Source of the DNA: Gnetum montanum
Taxonomy: Eukaryota; Streptophyta; Gnetopsida; Gnetales; Gnetaceae
Assembly (NCBI GenBank): GCA_015680685.1
Contig: MNCI01007995.1
Coordinates: forward strand, 39,520 to 73,910
Reading direction: 5' to 3'
DNA length: 34,391 bases
A model generated the notes under the pieces. It was not told the origin of the DNA, did not search any database, and saw only the letters and a program-made list of their open reading frames with translations. Shown piece by piece: positions 1-9,047 of this stretch. Numbering within the stretch: position 1 is the first letter of the stretch; the number at the start of each line of letters is the position of its first letter. A program made the translations under genes and the position numbers.

Positions 1-797
1 ACTATTTCTCAACTACAGCTACATGGTTTGTCCAACAGCAAATGGTGAATAGGTTTGGGGTGCCACATGCACTCATTTCAGATAATGGCACTCACTTCAT
101 GGATGCTACTTTTTATAAACTCATGCAGCATTTGGGAGTAGACAATGAATTAACAACACCCTATCACCCCCAAGCCAATGGGCAAGCCAAAGTCACAAAA
201 TGGGAGATTACAAAAATCCTAACCAGGATGATTAGCAAATATAGGAGGGATTGGAGCACAAAACTTAACGATGCCCTCTAGGCCTACCACTTAACTTGGA
301 AACTTCCTATCGGTTACTCCCTTTATGAGTTGGTGTACAGAAAACTACCAATGCTCCTGATCAAGCAGAACTTCAAACACTATCCACTGCAAGTGACTTA
401 CGTCTTGACTTATCCTAAGCACAATGAGAACAACTCATCAACTTAAATGTGCTAGATGAGAATCGATTAGTAGCCCTATCATCAAATGAGGTACATAAGG
501 CATATAACAAACAATGTCATGACATTAGGATTCAAAAGGTAACATTTCAATGTGGAGATAAGGTTCTCTATTGGAACCCCACACATGTGCCACAATGGAC
601 CAAGTTTCAAACACTATGGGAGGGACCTTAAATTGTTTCCGAGACCTTTCCATCTAGAGTCCTACTCATACACAAACTTGAAGACCCAACAAAAACATAG
701 TTGTCCAACATGCATGAATTAAAACCCTTCCATGAACTACACCAACCCAGTGTCACTACCATTTCGTTGAATGGTCAACCATGTTCCATCTTTTGAA
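1..797 (+). pseudogene. Integrase core and C-terminal end of gypsy pol (element A)
   Basis: This is the 3' end of a Ty3/gypsy polyprotein, whose integrase would insert the cDNA into host DNA in the nucleus. Frame 3 reads through the second catalytic Asp block (ALISDNGTHF, about 87-116) and the TPYHPQANGQ block (about 159-188). The catalytic Glu expected just after NGQ is replaced by Lys (NGQAKVTKWEI). The expected ALWAYRT block follows at 276-300 with its Trp turned into a TAG stop. A frameshift then moves the reading to 449-631, where GDKVLYWNP and TLWEGP mark the integrase C-terminal domain, and the protein ends with a degenerate LKPFHEL block. There are several stops and at least one frameshift. 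Family assignment is firm. Confidence 0.9.
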
Positions 798-820
798 TCT
801 CCTCCTCCAAGCTTAGTTGT

Positions 821-829
821 GGGGGAGAT
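821..829 (+). promoter_or_regulatory. Internal G5 purine tract after pol (element A)
   Basis: GGGGGAGAT sits just after the pol end. The flank TTAGTTGTGGGGG matches the flank of the true PPT at 6208. Equivalent tracts occur after pol in B (13103-13113), C (22048-22059) and D (26685-26696). It may act as an extra plus-strand priming site or be a relic of an ancestral LTR boundary. The function is inferred only from resemblance. Confidence 0.5.
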
Positions 830-2690
830 CGTTATCCATACTAAAATAGTTATCTTGGCCTCTCAAGTCTTTTCTTTATTTTTTTTACATCATTGTTCAT
901 ACATTTGAATTTTCTTACCTAATCTTTCTCTTTTTTTATATATAGATATATTTCACCTTTAGTCGTTCTATTCTATTTTATGTTAGTTATTTCCCTCTAT
1001 CTATTTTTGTTAATAAGCTGTCTTATTACCACAGGATGCAATGGTGAGATGGTTGCACCCAATGGGGGCATGATTATGATGTGTTATCTACTATATCTAG
1101 TTCTCACCTTAGCATTTTGGGTTTAGGAAGCTAAGTTATACTTTCATTTCATTTAACAGGTAGTGAGTTCACATCATCCACCCATCCACCAACCCTATGG
1201 TTTTCCTTGTATTGGAAGTATGCAATCCCTCTTTCATTCAACAAAAATTTAATTAATTTTTGGCTTGTGTAGTTTCCTGACTTGAGAAGGATCCAATGGA
1301 TTGAACAAGGTGTGATTTCAAGGGAATGCAGCATTCTTTGTGCTTTTCTATTCCCTTGTATGCGAATGTGTGCTCTTGGACTTCTTACCATTCGATATAT
1401 CTTCATAATAGAAAGCTAAATAGCAATATGTCCTCGCATGGTGTGGTCCTCATCATTTAAAAAAAACACACAAACCAATGATGAGGATTCAAAGCACATC
1501 CCTTGGACAAACTCAATGTGCAAACGCTTGGGTCTTTGCATGGTGTGGTTACCAGTAAAAAAAACACACAAAAAAAATAAAAAAATAAAAAACAAAACAA
1601 AAACCATGGGAATTCAAAGCACATCCCTTAGACCACCTATAAAGGACTACAAGCACTAGGGATGGAACTTGTCTTGTTCCATCTCACTCAAGCCCTTTCT
1701 CACTTCCTATACCTCACCTATTCTGGAATGGTGGTTGTTTTGTGATAGAGCTCTTGTGTTTCAAGGAATTGACTAGCCTTAGAATGTTGATGCGAAGTTA
1801 TTGAACATGGTTGGTTTTGGTTTGGATTGAGGATGGATCCTACTGGGTCACTTAATCACAAACTTTACAAGGGATTTCATGTGACCACAATTCAAAATTT
1901 CATTTCACATGTTCCATTCCTTTTCTCAATTTCTCTTCGTTACTTACCTCACTACTTGTTGTATGTTTTGATCATCTATCTTGGTTTTCTTGAACTTGTA
2001 AATCCTTCAGTTTGTCCTTGTGTGTGTGAGTATTAACTTCTAATGGCCATTAATCAATTATGGTACCTACGAACTCCTATGTTAATGATGTGCAAGGGCA
2101 CATTGGGCTATTGCCTGCTATGGGGAGGACTCACTTGCACATCCTTTGGTCTTGGTTGTTAATATCCTACTCCTTTGATATAGTTGGTCGACCATTTTTA
2201 TGCTACCCATCATGTAGCTCTTCATCCACCAAGTCCCCTATTATGACATTCTCCTAACTCTGAATCTTCTTTTGACATTGACATTCTTTCCTTGTTGTTC
2301 CATGATGTTCTTAGGTATCTTAGCTTTTGCATGACTATAGTTTCATGCAAAAAATTGTAGATTTGGGCCTTTAATTCATTAGTCAATGGTGGTTAATGTA
2401 GCTGAATAGTTGCGTCGACACGGCCCCATGTACGCATCTCCCTATGTTGATGTAGCCTCGTTTATGCAGCCCTATCAATGTAGTGCCTAAACCCCTATAT
2501 ATATGCACGTTGTGCCTTCACATTTTGTCCATTTATTCATAACACTAGGGGAGTTCTTCAAGTTTTCTGCATCCACTCTTCTTCCCAAGCACATCACTGC
2601 CCTACCACTTATCCATCCACATCTACCTGTTCCTTCCCTCTTTTGCTACCAAAGGTATGCTCTATGTCATGGGGGCCTAGGGATATGATG
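830..2690 (+). other. Non-coding spacer between pol and ORF-X (element A)
   Basis: No protein-coding frame is convincing in this stretch; the short open frames are chance openings. Blocks align by eye with the spacers of C (22047-20036, minus) and D (26684-24835, minus). Examples are the ATTCAAAGCACATCCCTT block (seen here at both 1488 and 1612), the CTACAAGCACTAG block near 1648 and a CACTTGCACATCC block near 2132. An ATTCAAAGCACATCC-type segment is therefore locally duplicated, each copy next to a poly-A/ACACA run (1458-1475 and 1557-1600). The distal part (2400-2560) is promoter-like and is described separately. Confidence 0.6.
2400..2560 (+). promoter_or_regulatory. Promoter-like block upstream of ORF-X, TATA at 2495-2507
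   Basis: CTATATATATGCA (2495-2507) is preceded by ATCAATGTAGTG and by repeated GGCCCCAT / TTGATGTAGCCTC motifs resembling the short U3 of the family LTRs. The TATA-like core and the AATGTAG block upstream of it also occur in B (12566-12580, within the flipped segment) and C (20481-20497, minus). Conservation in three diverged copies suggests a real core promoter for a separate ORF-X transcript about 640 bp downstream. No transcript evidence is available here. Confidence 0.5.
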
Positions 2691-3015
2691 GTTAATGAAA
2701 ACTTACCACATCCTAGGGTTAATGAAAACTTACCACACCCTAGGGTTAATCAAAACCAAATGCACCCTAGGGTAATCCAAACAAGTATTATTGCCAACTT
2801 AATCACAACTACACTAGGGTTAATCAAAACTTAACACATCCTAGGGTAATCTAAACTGCACCCTAGGGTTAATTAAAATCCAATGCACCCTAGGGTAATC
2901 CAAACAAGTGTTATTGTCATCTTAATCACAACGACCTTAGGGTTAATCAAAACTAAATGCACCCTAGGGTAATCCAAACACCTAGGGTTAATCAAAATAC
3001 CACCTTAGATTAAGC
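2691..3015 (+). repeat. 27-bp minisatellite with CCCTAGGG junctions
   Basis: About twelve tandem units are present. The basic unit is about 27 bp and is built on CCCTAGGGTTAATCAAAAC. It alternates with variant units of about 18, 22 and 47 bp; two 47-bp units (from 2772 and 2895) resemble each other closely, so there is a higher-order period. Each unit boundary carries the palindrome CCTAGG. The array replaces the leader just upstream of ORF-X that is seen in B and C, so it expanded within or after the origin of element A. It is not plant telomere repeat, which is CCCTAAA. Confidence 0.9.
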
Positions 3016-3139
3016 AAAATGTATAGGTCACTATCATAGCCAAGCCATCATGAGAAGGTGTCTTATTACCATTTTGGGGAAACACGCACACATTTTAATT
3101 CATGGTTATGCTATGATTGTAGATGGCACTAAAACCAAG

Positions 3140-5979
3140 ATGTCCAAGGAAGGAAGGACCATCACAACCTTGGGAGAAGCAACCTAGAATTGGACAGGGA
3201 TGAGGCACACAACCTCAGGAGCACATAGAGGGCTCACATGCAACTAGCCCTCTCCATGAGGAACTTGATGTGGAATCTGTTCATCAAATTCCTAAAGAAT
3301 AGGTCCCCATAGAACAGTCGCATAGAGATGAGACTCCACCAAGAGTGCCAAGGCTTGAGGTCACTTTAACTAGGGCTTGCCTTGATGCTATCAAGCAAAA
3401 AGAGCTGCAACAAATAGTCCTTCAAGAGTTAAAATTTAGACCATTCCTTGAAAGTGCACTAGAGGAAGTCAAAACTTAGCTACAAAATTCTTCCATGTGG
3501 CCAATCATCATATCCAATGGTGAGTGGTACTTGGGAAAAACTTATCTCTTCTAGACAAACTAGCAGTTAGGGTCATGGGTAAGAATCAAAGATATTCATG
3601 TATCTTACTCTACAAAGGTAATCATGCAAGCCCTTAGGTTGCCTAAGACTGGGGCTAATGTGGCAGAAATTTCCAAACAAGTAGATCCTAAAGTGAAAGT
3701 CGAGTGGACTAGGTGATGTTATGGGGTGGACCACAAAGAGTTTGGCACATTGACCACCATAGAATGAGTTTACTCCAAAATTGTGTCTTAGCACTTAAAT
3801 CCAACAGTAAGACCCAGCAAAGTCACCACCTTCTATGATCGCACATGTGCCACCTTGAGTGGGAAATTTGTCATCAACCTTCTATAGTTACTCTTCTTAG
3901 AAATTGAGAAATGGTTCGTGGAGAATGAACGCGGAAGGCAAGCTCTACCCTTTCCCTACCTGATCAGAAAATTGTGCAAATGGACAAGAATAGCCTGATA
4001 TGATAATGACACACTTTTTCATGCTTCAATTGCCTTGTGGTGTGAGATGATGAAAGAGAAAACACCTAGCACAACAAGAATAGAGGAAGAGTAGCCACCA
4101 CCTCCACCATCCATACAAGTAGCAGGGTCAGACTTGCACATGATTACAAAACACATACATGAGATCTAATAATCACTCTTGCATCAATAGAAGCAACAAG
4201 AGGGAACCAGTGGTGGTGGAGACCCTTCGGTGTATTACCCTACCTTGAGCCATCTAGAGCAAGTGGCTTGATCTATGAGCCTACTGGAGAGGGCAAGACT
4301 GATGCTTTTGGTTGCATGAACATAGGTACCTACGAGAAAAGACCCTAGCACTTGAGAAGTAACAATGTCATTGACCTAGCAATTATTCCCAGAAATTTTA
4401 GGGAATGTTGCTACTTTCTTGATGTGGTTGGAGGAGGGTGAAGGGGCAACTGTCCTAGTAATGTAGCACCAAGGACAAGAAGTTGTAGTAGAATTAGTTG
4501 CCGATACAATCACCATGACTCTTAATGCACCTACAGTGCTTATACCAGACGTACATGGGCTCAAAGATGTGCAGATGTCTACAAGAACTCAAAGTGGAAA
4601 ACTCAGTGTAGCACAACATGAAGAGTTTTTGGATTGACTGGTGGGAATCGGGAAATGACTTCTAGATGTCTTTGACCTTCTAAATAACATCACTGCAACC
4701 CAGTTAGAGTTGTTCTCAGCAAAGGGTAAGTGGCTCATCATAGAGGGGCAACTTGAAGTAACTCAAGCAGACAACCAACGCTTGGCTATGGAGGTCGCTC
4801 AACTAAGAGCCCAACTGGCTATCCCGACTATACTTAACTGTGACCTCACTAAAGATAAAGCTTTTCAATAGCTTCAAACCAAGCTTCAAATGGTTGAGTA
4901 TGAGCGAGAGTCAGTGATCTTCGACAAGTCCTTAGTGGAAGCATGTTCTTATTATTTAAATAAGGACTTGAAAAAGGTTCTCCAAAAAAATGTTGGGTTG
5001 ACCATTGAAGTTCATTGCCTACGTAATGTTGGTCTCAAAAATCAACAAATGAAGGATTTTATCTACCAATAGTAGGAGGAGCTAGCTAGGGTGAACACCA
5101 ATGTAAGAAGATTGGCTACTGAGAATCGTAATCTATTAATGGAGGAAGTTCGAGCCTTGTGACAGAAGACAAGATTGAGATCACTGCTTGGAAGAATGAG
5201 GCCCTCAAGTTTGAAAGAGTGAAAAATCACTACAGGGACCAAGTGGGATTGCAAAAAGAAATTAATGAAAAAGAAATCCAAGTCGCAAAGGCCAAGATGA
5301 ATCAAGCCCTTCAATAAATCAAGGAAGGAGGCGAGGTGTGGCAATCCATCTTTGATGGGTTAAATTCCTACAACTAGGCTAAGATTCATCTCAAGGAGCT
5401 ACAAATTGAAGAAAAGATAGAACACATGGAACTATCCAGCCTTCATTACATAAACTTAGCCATGCTTATAGCTGGGAGACCATGGTTAGACCTTGAGAAG
5501 AAAGTAACTACCTCATATTTGTTATATGAGGGTGAGTTCAAGGCACATAAGGAGACAAAGCAAAAGGTAGAAACCATAAATGAAGAACTCAAAGTTCTTC
5601 CACCTGCTTTAAGGGGAAACTCTCTGTTGTAGAGAACTTATCCTGATGGATGGATGACTACCAACGGCTGCAAGCATCAATATGAGTGTTCAACAATGAA
5701 TGAAAATAGTTTGAAGCTTAGTTCATCAATTTAAAAGAGAACTTCCCTATGCTTCCATGTCCTTGGGATGTTCTTATTCCAACACATGTCAACAAAGCTG
5801 CTTTGACTGTGAAAGACCCCAGAAGTAAAGAAGAAAAAATGAGGGCTCTATTAGAGGCTTTCCAGTTGCCTCCAGAAGTTACAATAGCCATAGGATAGGC
5901 ACAACCACCACCTCAACCACCACATGCACTTGAAGCTGGTGAGGGCTCATGAGAACCACTGCCACTAGGTACTGTATGA
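3140..5979 (+). pseudogene. ORF-X, third ORF of the retrotransposon (copy A, decayed)
   Basis: This is a decayed coding region of about 946 codons lying between pol and the 3' LTR. The start at ATG 3140 aligns with ATG 11891 in B. The stop TGA at 5977-5979 falls after PLGTV, exactly where B has TAA. From the N-terminus there is a charged region, then a stretch (about residues 150-280) with KDIHVSYSTKVIMQALRLP and ERGRQALPFPYLIRKLC. By memory of the family, that stretch resembles the plant 'putative plant transposon protein' domain (PF20167). A Pro-rich linker follows near residue 318, then a long coiled coil (about 490-830), then a conserved PWDVLIPTHV block (5761-5790). I see no signal peptide or membrane segment, so it is not envelope-like. 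Numerous stops and shifts make it a pseudogene. Its role is unknown. Confidence 0.75.
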
Positions 5980-6207
5980 TCTTCTTCAGTAGCTTTAGCA
6001 ACTTGACAGGGTTTTGCATCCACTATTGTCAATGTGTTTGATTTTTTTATCCATGAACAACACAGTTTTGTAATTCCTTCCATACACTTGGGCACTTGGT
6101 GTATTGTTAGAATTAGTAGGTATTTGCAGATCTTGTTCTATGTGTGTCACTCATCACCTCATACCTTCCAAATTATAACAAACTTGAGGATGATTTTTCA
6201 CTTAGTT
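5980..6207 (+). other. ORF-X 3' flank up to the PPT (element A)
   Basis: This is non-coding sequence between the ORF-X stop and the polypurine tract. Part of it (around 6047-6085, including CATGAACAACACAGTTTTG) has matching segments in D (24961-24990, minus) and in B (8957-8975, minus), so it belongs to the element and not to the host. Confidence 0.5.
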
Positions 6208-6216
6208 GTGGGGGTA
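6208..6216 (+). promoter_or_regulatory. Polypurine tract of element A
   Basis: GTGGGGGTA lies directly before the LTR start TGATGAAG. The context TTAGTTGTGGGGGTATGA recurs almost unchanged in B (8813-8825) and D (24826-24840) on the minus strand. It primes plus-strand DNA synthesis in LTR elements. Confidence 0.8.
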
Positions 6217-7091
6217 TGATGAAGAATTCAGTCTCTGTGTCGATGGAGCCTTGTTAATGTGGCTACATCAATGGGGTCATGTCGATGCATCTCTCTAAGC
6301 ATTGACATGGCCTTGTCAATGCAGAGTCTATTTCTGCTATAAATATTCATGCACTTGCTGTGTTTATGGCATCTTATATTCAAGTTGTAGCAAAGCTCTT
6401 GTAGTTTGTCTCTGTGAAAGTTACAGTATTTCCCAAGTGCCCACAATAGGAGTTTGGAGAGTGTATGACTCTTTATTCGAGTGCTAATGTATTTGAGCCC
6501 ATTGGGGTGATTGGCAATAAAGATGAGCTCTTTGAACATTCCTTGCAACATTTGGATTAAACTAATTAAGCATTGAAATGTTTTAATATTTTAACATCTT
6601 AATAATTCTAAAATATTTTATTATTATCAATTTATAGTTACAGTTCTTGTTATAGTTTATGAGAACCATAAGCACGACCATCTTGAACATATATCTAACA
6701 CTTGGCAACCTAGTGACGCCTAATGTCTGGTAACCCAGTAGTGGTTGGGATATGCTCAAGATGTGCATAGAAGATGGAATCGATTGCTTATGCTAGGGAT
6801 AGTTAAGTGGTAGAGTAGAGAAATCATAAAGTTAGATAGTCTTTCATTTGCACACTAGAAGAATTAGACTTTAAATATAAAAAGAAAACTTATAAAAATC
6901 AATGGCCTCAATCTCACTCAATCACTGTTTAGATCATAAGTGAGGTTGGGAAGATAATGACCACTCTAACTGAGGTTTTTCTGGCTAGAACCCTATGTAC
7001 GTAAGTGCTTGCAGTCTTCAGAATTTGACCAAGTTGCATGTGAATGCTCGTGATTTGTATGGTTGGGTGTAGGGGTACCTTGCCACTCATT
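6217..7091 (+). repeat. 3' LTR of element A
   Basis: The LTR starts with TGATGA directly after the PPT. U3 is only about 120 bp and carries several TCGATG/TCAATG motifs. A TATA box CTATAAATA lies at 6337-6345 and a poly(A) signal AATAAA at 6516-6521. The 3' part contains TTGTATGGTTGGGTGTAGGG, which is shared with the 3' ends of the LTRs of B and D. The terminal CACTCATCA has become CACTCATTC, so the exact end is uncertain by a few bases. It is about 875 bp long, compared with 830-930 bp for the other LTRs here. Confidence 0.8.
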
Positions 7092-7882
7092 CCTACCTCA
7101 CCTCCATCATTCAATTTATTTAATCAGCATCATCATTATTTGAAGCTAAGTTTTTTCTTACATGTAAATCCTTTTGAATAAAACGCTTCGAGATTTTTCC
7201 TTTCTAGAATAAATGTTTTTTAAATTTATAACTTAACATTTCATTTGAATCAAACATATGACCTTGGGTTTCTATGCTAAAGCTATTAGCATTAAGCTAA
7301 TACCTCATTATTATCATTATTATTATCACCATCTAATTATTATCAAAATGCACTAGCCTATTAAGATAATGAAGGATTTGATTAAACTTACTATATATCT
7401 TGGAGATAAATGTTATTTTAAAATTTTTTTAAGTTCTAATCTCCTTCCAAATGTCATAGATGAAAGAATTATTTAATATGTTGCAAAAATGTAAATTAAT
7501 ATTTTGTTAAATGTAAGGGGTGTTGGAACTTAAAATAATTTGACTATAAGTACACTCGAAGACATATAACTAACATGATACATTAGAAATGTATAGAGAG
7601 ATATAATAATGCCTCAAGTATGACTCAAATTGATAACTTTTCATCTAGGCTAAATAAGGTGCTAACCACTTTTGTCCTTCCTTATTAGCATATTTTATTT
7701 AATCTTAGTAAATCTGGGTATTAGAAAAAAACATGAATATGATTGAGATAGTTATATATTTATCATTAAAGTATATTAAATTTAAAAATTAGAATTAAAT
7801 TTGAAATTTTATTACAACCACAAACTTTCTAGATCTATTAGACAAGAGAAATATACATGCTATGAGTTTTGAGAATATCATT
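7092..7882. other. Unassigned AT-rich stretch between two opposed 3' LTRs
   Basis: I see no coding signal, LTR similarity or RNA gene here. The stretch is AT-rich and contains an imperfect (ATT)n/(ATC)n microsatellite at about 7305-7345. It is bounded on the left by the 3' end of A and on the right by the 3' end of B, so it is probably old host or older repeat DNA that received both insertions. Confidence 0.5.
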
Positions 7883-8812
7883 TGATGAGCAGTAGAGGTA
7901 CTTGTAAGCCCAACCATACAAATTATGAAGATTTCATGCATGATTCAATCAAATTCCATAGAATTTATGTCTTCTGATGCACTAGTTTTATAGGAAGTGA
8001 ACTTTACCCTAATAGTCATTCGTTGTCTTCTCAATTATGCTTGTGATGCACAAGGTATGGTTAAGTGTAATCGACGCATATGATTTTTATTATTTTATGT
8101 TTTATGTTTTTGGTACTAAAGTAATTTAATAAATAACTAAATTTAACTAATTAACTAATCTCTAACTAGTCCTAACATAAGCATCTGATCCCACTTTCTG
8201 TACATGTCCTGAACCCATGTATCGACTACTAGGATTATCAAGTGCTATGCTACTGGGTGATCCAAGTAATAACACTATTGGGATTACCAAGAGAATACAT
8301 GTTTACACTCGAAGTAGTTGTACTTATGTGTTTAATCTATTTAGCTTAATTAATTAACTAATCACTTAAAATATAATTGAGCTTAATTAATTGCATAATT
8401 ACTGAAAACAATAAATGCATAAATAAATCATTAATCTATTCCAAGTGTTACAAGGTTTGATCAAAAGGCTTGTCTTTATTACCATTTACATTGGTGTGTT
8501 CAAGTACAACAATGCTCAGATAAAGATCTGTAAACTTTCTGACTCCTGTTGTGGGCACTCAAAGAAATATTCTAACTTTCAAATAACAAAACTACAAGAG
8601 CTCTACTACAACTATGACTTCACCTCTCTAAACAAGGTTGGTGAGAACTTATTTATAGATTTTATTATAGCAGTACGTCGATGGGCCCCATAGATGCAGT
8701 AAATGCTACATTGACATGGCCCTATCGATAGGGAAACACCACATAGATAGGGTTATTTCGATGAGGCCATGTCAAAGGGGGCTTGTCAATGCAATGCAAC
8801 AACAATTCATCA
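7883..8812 (-). repeat. 3' LTR of element B
   Basis: The minus-strand LTR starts TGATGAATTG at 8812, right after the PPT, and ends ...CTCATCA at 7883. Its TATA box is the complement of CTTATTTATAGA (8648-8659) and its AATAAAG poly(A) signal is the complement of 8474-8480. U3 is about 150 bp with repeated ATCGA/TTGACATGGCC motifs. It shares long blocks with the LTR at 18268-19193, including GTCCTGAACCCATGTAT (compare GTCCTGGGCCCATGTAT there). Confidence 0.85.
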
Positions 8813-8821
8813 TACCCCCAC
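8813..8821 (-). promoter_or_regulatory. Polypurine tract of element B
   Basis: The minus strand reads TTTAGTCGTGGGGGTATGA across the LTR boundary, matching elements A and D. Confidence 0.8.
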
Positions 8822-9047
8822 GACTAAATGAAACTTGTCCTTGAGTTCCTTTACAAAATTGGGAAGGTATGGCATTATTAACTGACTCTTAAAATAACAA
8901 ACTAACTTGATAAGACTGAGTGTCCAAGTGTATAAATCAACAAGATTACAAAAATTGTGCTGTTCATAACACAAAATTGAGCACCATGACATGAATACTC
9001 AAAACTAGATATCACATTCGCTAAGGGCATGAAGGTGGTTGAGAAGA

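Larger units (their letters stand above)
1..7091 (+). mobile_element. Element A: 5'-truncated Ty3/gypsy LTR retrotransposon
   Basis: In order on the plus strand the element shows the integrase core and C-terminal end of pol (1-797), a G5 tract (821-829), a 2.3 kb non-coding spacer, ORF-X (3140-5979), a polypurine tract (6208-6216) and a 3' LTR (6217-7091). The 5' LTR, gag, protease and RT lie outside the window. The same order, with clear sequence similarity, recurs on the minus strand in elements B and C, which is how the boundaries were set. All reading frames are broken by stops and shifts, so the element is not functional. The LTR end at 7091 is approximate because the family terminus CCACTCATCA has decayed here. 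Confidence 0.85.

Noticed and set aside
1149-1659. Short open frames on both strands in the spacer of A
   Set aside because: They overlap poly-A and repeat-like sequence, are not conserved as frames in C or D, and show no recognisable domain.
2691-3015. CRISPR-like or telomere-like array
   Set aside because: Units are contiguous and variable without unique spacers, and the core is not the plant telomere CCCTAAA, so it is a minisatellite.
3140-5979. Envelope-like protein for the ORF downstream of pol
   Set aside because: I see no signal peptide, membrane-spanning stretch or furin-like site. The sequence is hydrophilic, with a PF20167-like part and a coiled coil.
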